NCBI RefSeq assembly: GCF_901709675.1
Contig: NC_051091.1
Coordinates: 12,496,967 to 12,560,966, forward strand
Length of the DNA stretch: 64,000 bases
Direction of reading: 5' to 3'
Source: Syngnathus acus
Taxonomy: Eukaryota; Chordata; Actinopteri; Syngnathiformes; Syngnathidae
The position numbers were made by a program, and so were the translations under genes. Below are positions 58,566-64,000 of the stretch, piece after piece. Within the stretch, counting starts at the first letter, position 1; each line of letters starts with the position of its first letter. The notes beneath the pieces were generated by a model, which saw only the letters and a program-made list of their open reading frames with translations, had not been told where the DNA came from and did not search any database.

Positions 58566-61500
58566 TCAACAGAGAAATCGTACGACTGCCAACGCGGTGA
58601 CAACAACAAAGGAGAAGGCGGGGCGTGGTGCGTCATCAAAAACGGAACTGCCCTGCTCGCAGTGTGCCTTGTTGATCCCGATGCAGGCCGTGTACGCCAT
58701 CACGTGCGCGATGTAGTTCTGCTCGTGCACGCCGTGCATCAGGTGAGCCAGCGGGCCTTTGGCAAACACGGGAACGTCCTCGCCGCCGTGGGTCTCGGAG
58801 CTGAGCGGAACAGCAGCCTGAGGCTGGTAGTGGATGTCACCTGCGTTTGGTTTGATGGTCAAATTCAGTTTGCCTGTAACCTATTTATTATATTACAGTG
58901 ACGACTTACCATAGTTAACGTTGGAGATGTTCTCCCTTTCGCCGTCGACTAATTTGTATCCGGGGCCATTGCCGTATGCGATGGCGGTGAAAGGCTTATG
59001 GTCAACGTCGCTCACCTCGGGAGCCAAGCCTAAAGAAAGAGACAAAGCATTGGCATCTTAATATTCCCACAACATTCAAAATACTCATATAAATATCACG
59101 CCTACCGAAAATGTTGTTTCCTCGAAACGTGTAACCTCCAAAGCTGAACACGTGCGAATGGTCGGCGGTGACGACAGTCAAGGTGTCGTAGACGCTGGTC
59201 AACAAGTCCGCTCGGCCGATAGCCCGGTCCATTTCTACGGCGTCGTGCAGAGCCAGCTGAGCCAGACCTCCGTGGTGACCGTGGTCGATACGCCCGCCTG
59301 AAGGATAGGCCATCGCATCATTTTGGTTAGCCACTGAATAGGCTCGGTTATAACTAACTGTGGTGCAAAAACGCACCTTCTACAAGCAGAAAAAATCCAT
59401 TGGGGTTCTTCCTCAAGATCCTGATGGCCACATCCACCATCTCCGTGAGTGACGGATCGCTTTCATTGTTCCTCTCCAAGTCATACATGAGATCTGACGG
59501 TTCAAAGAGTCCTAAAAGGGGGACAGCACTTAGCGGACTGCAAGCGGAAGGGAAACGTGGCAAAACTCACCCAGTAAGTAATTGACATTGATTGGGTTGA
59601 GCGATAAAAGCTGAGACCTGTTCCACACGTAATGGCCTTTCTGCATAATGAAAACAAGAGTATACTGAATACGCAATATACAAATAAAAAAAATCCCATT
59701 TAAAAACTTAACTCAGGCTTGAATCTTCATTTCAAAATAACGAAACTAACTCAGAAATGAAAGCCTAATTTGGAACAAGTTTTTTTGTTTACATTGTTCT
59801 TGTTTTTGTTGATCCACTCCTGCACCAGGTTCCGACCGTCGTTGCGCGTGCCGTTATGCTTCTCAACGGTGGGGTACTCCACGTCCGAAGTGTTTTTGGG
59901 AAACATGTACTTTCTTCCTCCGCCCATCATGACCTGCACAGCCACAACATTGAAGACGATACTTCAGTGCTTTGCTATGCTTTTTTTGTTTTGTTTGGTG
60001 GATGGATAATCTCAACCGTCTGTGTATTAGTACAACTCACATCAATGTTTGGGATATTTTCAAACAGTTGCCTGGCGATGTCTTTGCAGCCGGCCTGCAG
60101 CGCCTCAGCCGGCATCTCGTTATCCGAATACCAGTCTCGGTCTACACTGTGCGCGTAAGCGGCGCTGGGTGTGGCGTGGTTGATGCGAGTCGTTGTCACG
60201 ATGCCCACCGACTTGCCTGCAAATATAACAAGGATGAGAATTCCCATGTACAATTTAAATCCACTACATAAAAAGACACTTTGCTGTCCGACATGAAATG
60301 TCTTTAACTATTCCTCTTCTAGGTCTGGTAGGATGAATTTCTATTTGCCAAATGCCAAACAATTTTGAGATCACACCAAGTGTCCCATTATCTCCGACAC
60401 TTAGCTAACAAGAATGCAAATTGTGCCCGCTAGTCGTCAACAGCCCTACCTGCATCTTTGGCCCACTTGAGGATGGAGGTGACCTCGTTACCCCGCGTGG
60501 TGTTGCACTGGGAGCGGACGGCATTGGCGCTCACGCCCACCGTGCCCGCGTTAGCTTTGACGCCGCAAAGGAAGGCTGTGGCCGTGCCGGCGCTGTCGGC
60601 CACCTGTGCATCTGTGTTGTATGTCTGCACAGATCATATGATCAGGGATCCTCTATTGAATGTATTTATAGAATGCAATATAATTCCCTGCCAAATATTC
60701 TCTCACGACTTGGCTGCTTGGCACGCACCCACTCGCTCCACTCATAAAGACATGCATTTGATTTTACAATTAGTGTCTCATGGGAGATTTTTAAAGGATT
60801 CCAAACAATACAGAAAACTTCCAAAAGTTGCATAATTTAAAACAAGACAAAGAAAAAAAAATAAGAAGTAAAAGTAATTAACCCCAAAAATGTGCACTTT
60901 AAATTTAGACTATGGTTCAAGTAGGACTACAATTTATTGTCTTTAGGTTTTTAAAATTGGACAGGTTAAAATAATACTCCTGTAAAAATACCACCAAAGA
61001 TTGTGTAGGTTAGATTACGACTAGTAAAATTGAAAATAAGCACTGCAACCTAGTCTCTTAGTAAAATGTTGCACTAATAGTCGTTTTTGTTGATAAATCA
61101 TAATACAAAAAAATTAATATGACAAGAATGTGGAAATGTGAGTGGCATTGCACAACTTGAACAAAAAAGGCAAAAAAATAGTTTTCCTGTTGCATTGGTT
61201 TTCTTTTACAATATTTGTTTTTCTTATATTTATCCAAAGCCATTTCTGTTTTGGACTAAGCAACATCAATCACCTTGGACAAAGCCACAAAGGGGAACTT
61301 TTCCATCTCCAGCACGGTCTCTTCTCCAGACTGTCCGCTCAGCTGACCCTTCAATATCCGAGCGGCAGTTACCGTGGGAACGCCCATCCCTTTAAACGCC
61401 ACAAACAGGTCAACTGTTAACAATGCATTTGCTTTGCCCTCATGGGGAAATCAATAAATCAATTCATCACTCAATTAACCAGATGCCATTCATCGATTAA

Positions 61501-63986
61501 CTAAAGACATATGAGCATGGAAAGTTATTTTAGCTCTGATTCATCAAAATTGTTTCTAAATCACCACAATTGCATCACTTGGTTCTTTCCACACATTCCT
61601 TGAAGTGACACAACATTTCCCGTTTGCAACGTTCTTTCAAACAGGAAAGCCGCTCATTGGTTCTACGTGAATAAGTATGCACGCCATGCTGGACAGGAAT
61701 GTCATAATGTGGCCCGCATCCAAAAACCCCAGCGTAGGGGCCCCGATGAAAGACTCCAGTTAATGTTCCACTGATGAGCGTGCAACATTGTTTGCTTTTC
61801 CAGTGATGGTTCACCGCCGCAACATCTGGGCTGCGTTACACTGCAGCTTGAATTTCGATTCCATATAGTAGAGCTGAACGCTTTAGCAAAATAATTGAAT
61901 TCAGATTTTTTTCCGCCTCACTATTGTGATTGCGATTAAGTCCCCTGCCTGTGTGTATTTTAACACAAAAAAATTATTTATTCTGTATTCCAACAGGCGG
62001 CTCGGTGGCGCGCTGGGTAGCACGTCCGCCTCACAGTTAGGTGGGTGCGGGTTCTATTCCACCTCCGGCCCTCCCTGTGTGGAGTTTGCATGTTCTCCCC
62101 GGGCCCGCGTGGGTTTTCTCCGGGCACTCCGGTTTCCTCCCACTTCCCAAAAACATGCTTGGTAGGCCGATTGAGGACTCCAAATTGTCCCTAGGTGTGA
62201 GTGTAGAGGGTTGTTTGTCTCTGTGTGCCCTGCGATTGGCTGGCAACCGGTTCAGGGTGTCCCCCGCCTACTGCCCGATGACGGCTGAGATAGGCTCCAG
62301 CACACCCGCGACCCCCCGTGGGGACTAAGCGGTTCAGAAAATGGATGGATGGATGGATGGATGGATGGATGGATGGATGTATTCCAACATTTTGACCTTC
62401 TAGCTCAGGGGTGTCCAAACTACGGCCCGCGGTCCAGTTTTTATTGGCCCGCAGCACATACTGGGCAGGCTAACGAGTTAGCGGAAAGATGCTAATTCGC
62501 GATCGTGCTAACACGCGCAAACGGAGTTCGCATGTTTAGTCTGATAGTGTCTCTTTTAAGTCTTAAAGAGACACTATCTCACTATCAGACTAAGCATGCG
62601 AACACAAACGACCAGCTAACAGGGAGTGACCGCGCTGATAAAGTGAAGCAGCTCCAAGCTGAACTGGCATCACAACAGCGATTCTTCACACGGGACTGTG
62701 AGTCAAAAATAAATATTACTAAAGCAAGCTACGAAGTGGCCATGTTAAGACTGTTGATGTTATGGACCTGTAGACCTGACACAAACTATTATTTTCTGAA
62801 AGATAATGTAAATGACAAGAGCAAAATTCACTAGTTTTAAGTTTTAATAATAACAGACAACTTTGCATTACTTATAACTCCCGTTTAAAATGTTCATGAG
62901 GCAAAAGTAATTTTAAACTCATGTAAATTTAAGGTATTTCATACAGTTTGTTCAATGTTATCTGACTCTTCAGATATGAATGAAAGGCAGAATTTGTGTT
63001 TTTAGAGTTGTTCACATCTGCCTGAGTGACTCATATTTGGTTATTTTGTCATTTGAAAAATAAAGACAATTGTGACAATGAAATTTGTTTTATAACAGTG
63101 TGTATTTGCACGACATTTTTGTAGTTAAAAAATGTCCGAAAAAACTATTGGCCCCCGGGCCCCTTCACTTTATCAAATCTGGCCCTCCTTGCAAAAAGAT
63201 TGGACACCCCTGTTCTAGCTTATTGCACTAAAATCGAGGCAAATGAACCATGAATTAATAAGCGACACTTTACTTCAATTAGAGTTGCAGTCTTTTGCTT
63301 ACACACGTGTGATGTCACATCAGTATGCTCTGTTGTGTTGTATTGAACATCGCGTGAAGGTGATTCATGTGTGTTGAAGGAAAAATGAACGACTGCATAT
63401 ATTTACGGGTTCATTTTAGCCGCGAGTGAGGCGTCGTGACTCACCGTCACCAAGGAACATGATGATGTTCTTGGCTCTATTCTGGTTGAGTGTCTGCAGC
63501 CTTAGCGCATTGTTCAGGGTTTTTTGGGCCCAGTCTCTCCAGAAATTGGGATCCTTCTCTTGCGCTAATGGGGGAAGGTTAATAAAAAAGCTCACAGTGA
63601 ATTTGGGACATAAGTCACACATTTTTTTGTATTATGTTTTCTCATTAAGTTCAAGGCTGAGTGGACGAGAGTAGTTGTATGCACCCCGGACTGGTCGCCA
63701 GTAAATCACTGGGCACATAGATGAAAGCCATTCACAACTTTGGACAATTTTGTGTCTAATTTACCTTGCATGTTAACGTTTGTGTGAGTAACTCATAAGT
63801 AAATAAATTATACATTTGATGGTTGGGAAATGCTGATAAAATTTGCCGAATACCTCTGACCTGATATAATGATCATGTGATTGACAACAAAGTTTTTCCC
63901 AACTTACCAGGAAAGCTTGGCTGACTTGAACATGGCACAGCCAACAGAGTGCAGCAGATGACAACAAGTTGCAGTGTCCCCTTCAT
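58566..63986 (-). CDS. alpi: Alkaline phosphatase, GPI-anchored
   Basis: Eleven coding exons on the minus strand (63908-63986, 63445-63564, 61274-61389, 60450-60624, 60041-60216, 59793-59933, 59571-59640, 59377-59511, 59106-59297, 58910-59029, 58566-58840) join in phase to 532 residues, the normal family length. It has a signal peptide ([18 protein letters not shown]), FLGDGMGV with metal ligand D66, nucleophile S116 in DSAGTATA, E337, D342 and H346 in [11 protein letters not shown]383-H384 in TADHSH and H459 in ETHGGED. All zinc and magnesium ligands are therefore present. The C-terminus ends in a hydrophobic tail typical of a GPI signal. The enzyme hydrolyses phosphomonoesters at the cell surface. 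The residue after HGHH is Gly, whereas known vertebrate members have Glu. Sequence is intermediate between tissue-nonspecific and intestinal types, so the symbol rests partly on synteny with nmur1. Intron 2 holds a SINE and a hAT derivative. Confidence 0.95.
61996..62378 (+). mobile_element. tRNA-derived SINE with GGAT tail
   Basis: An 11-bp duplication GTATTCCAACA (61985-61995 and 62379-62389) bounds the element. The head has A-box-like TGGCGCGCTGGG (62006-62017) and B-box-like GGTTCTATTCC (62050-62060). The body includes CTGCGATTGGCTGGCAACCG, and the tail is a run of ATGG/GGAT units from about 62340. It lies in intron 2 of the phosphatase gene, antisense to it. Confidence 0.92.
62406..63212 (+). 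mobile_element. Internally deleted hAT element, 807 bp
   Basis: Ends CAGGGGTGTCCAAAC and TTGGACACCCCTG are inverse. A perfect 8-bp duplication TTCTAGCT (62398-62405 and 63205... read as 63213-63220) flanks it. CGGCCCGCGG near the left end resembles the hAT at 48472. Inside, [19 protein letters not shown] (about 62639-62696) matches the N-terminal helical region of GTF2IRD2/ZBED-type transposases; the remainder is gone. It lies in intron 2 of the phosphatase gene, 17 bases after the SINE's second target-duplication copy. Confidence 0.9.
62526..62603. repeat. Near-perfect palindrome inside the 807-bp hAT element
   Basis: GTTCGCATGTTTAGTCTGAT at the left is matched by its inverse at the right, and the stem continues through TCTCTTT. 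The right arm carries a short extra repeat of ATAGTGAG type. It could extrude as a hairpin. Confidence 0.85.
63683..63775 (-). repeat. Degraded SINE fragment
   Basis: ACTGGTCGCCAGTAAATCAC, GGGCACATAGATGAAAGCCA and TTGGACAATTTTGTGTCTAA resemble, in reverse orientation, the 3' half of the SINE at 61996 or a related cichlid-type SINE. It lies in intron 1 of the phosphatase gene. Confidence 0.6.
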
Positions 63987-64000
63987 GTTGTCAGCTCGAT

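Overview
This window is nuclear DNA of a ray-finned fish, probably a percomorph teleost. The basis is vertebrate genes with short GT-AG introns plus a dense teleost-type repeat load: several hAT families, a Ty3/gypsy element, L2/CR1-like LINEs, a tRNA-derived SINE with a GGAT tail, and TA-flanked miniature elements. I cannot name the species. The sequence shows no bacterial or viral chromosome features.

Host genes, left to right. Positions 1-13 kb hold no gene I can support. A class C beta-lactamase-like gene (lactbl1) runs on the + strand from about 13.3 to 20.0 kb in seven coding exons. A neuromedin U receptor (nmur1-like) lies on the - strand in two coding exons at 22.5-24.4 kb. Two guanylin-family prohormone genes sit head to tail on the + strand at 39.8-40.8 and 42.3-43.6 kb. 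They are followed by a tRNA-Pro(AGG) gene at 44.1 kb. A complete 11-exon alkaline phosphatase gene (alpi-like, 532 aa) occupies the - strand at 58.6-64.0 kb, and its start codon is 15 bases from the window edge. The receptor, the guanylins and the phosphatase belong to families that act in gut or epithelial physiology. Human NMUR1 and ALPI are also close together on 2q37 (from memory), so part of this neighbourhood may be old synteny.

Mobile DNA fills most of the rest. Many insertions can be bounded to the base by target-site duplications: a 344-bp solo LTR (GTTCA); a nearly intact gypsy element with two identical 130-bp LTRs (ATAGC) nested in a decayed hAT (N-TCTAGA-N); a second hAT (TTTTAAGG) whose transposase frame is split by a miniature element (TA); a hAT inside another hAT near 46-47 kb; a 677-bp hAT derivative (AGCCAAAG); a 5'-truncated LINE (12-bp duplication); and a SINE plus a hAT derivative, side by side in a phosphatase intron.

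The two most notable observations are these. First, one miniature-element family is present as an 858-bp copy in a lactbl1 intron and a 1,611-bp copy in the second hAT. They differ by exactly three 251-bp internal tandem units, and each unit carries a consensus splice donor. Second, the second guanylin-type hormone has unusual residues in the normally invariant C-terminal core. No wholly new gene system is visible; the main novelty is in transposon structure and hormone divergence.
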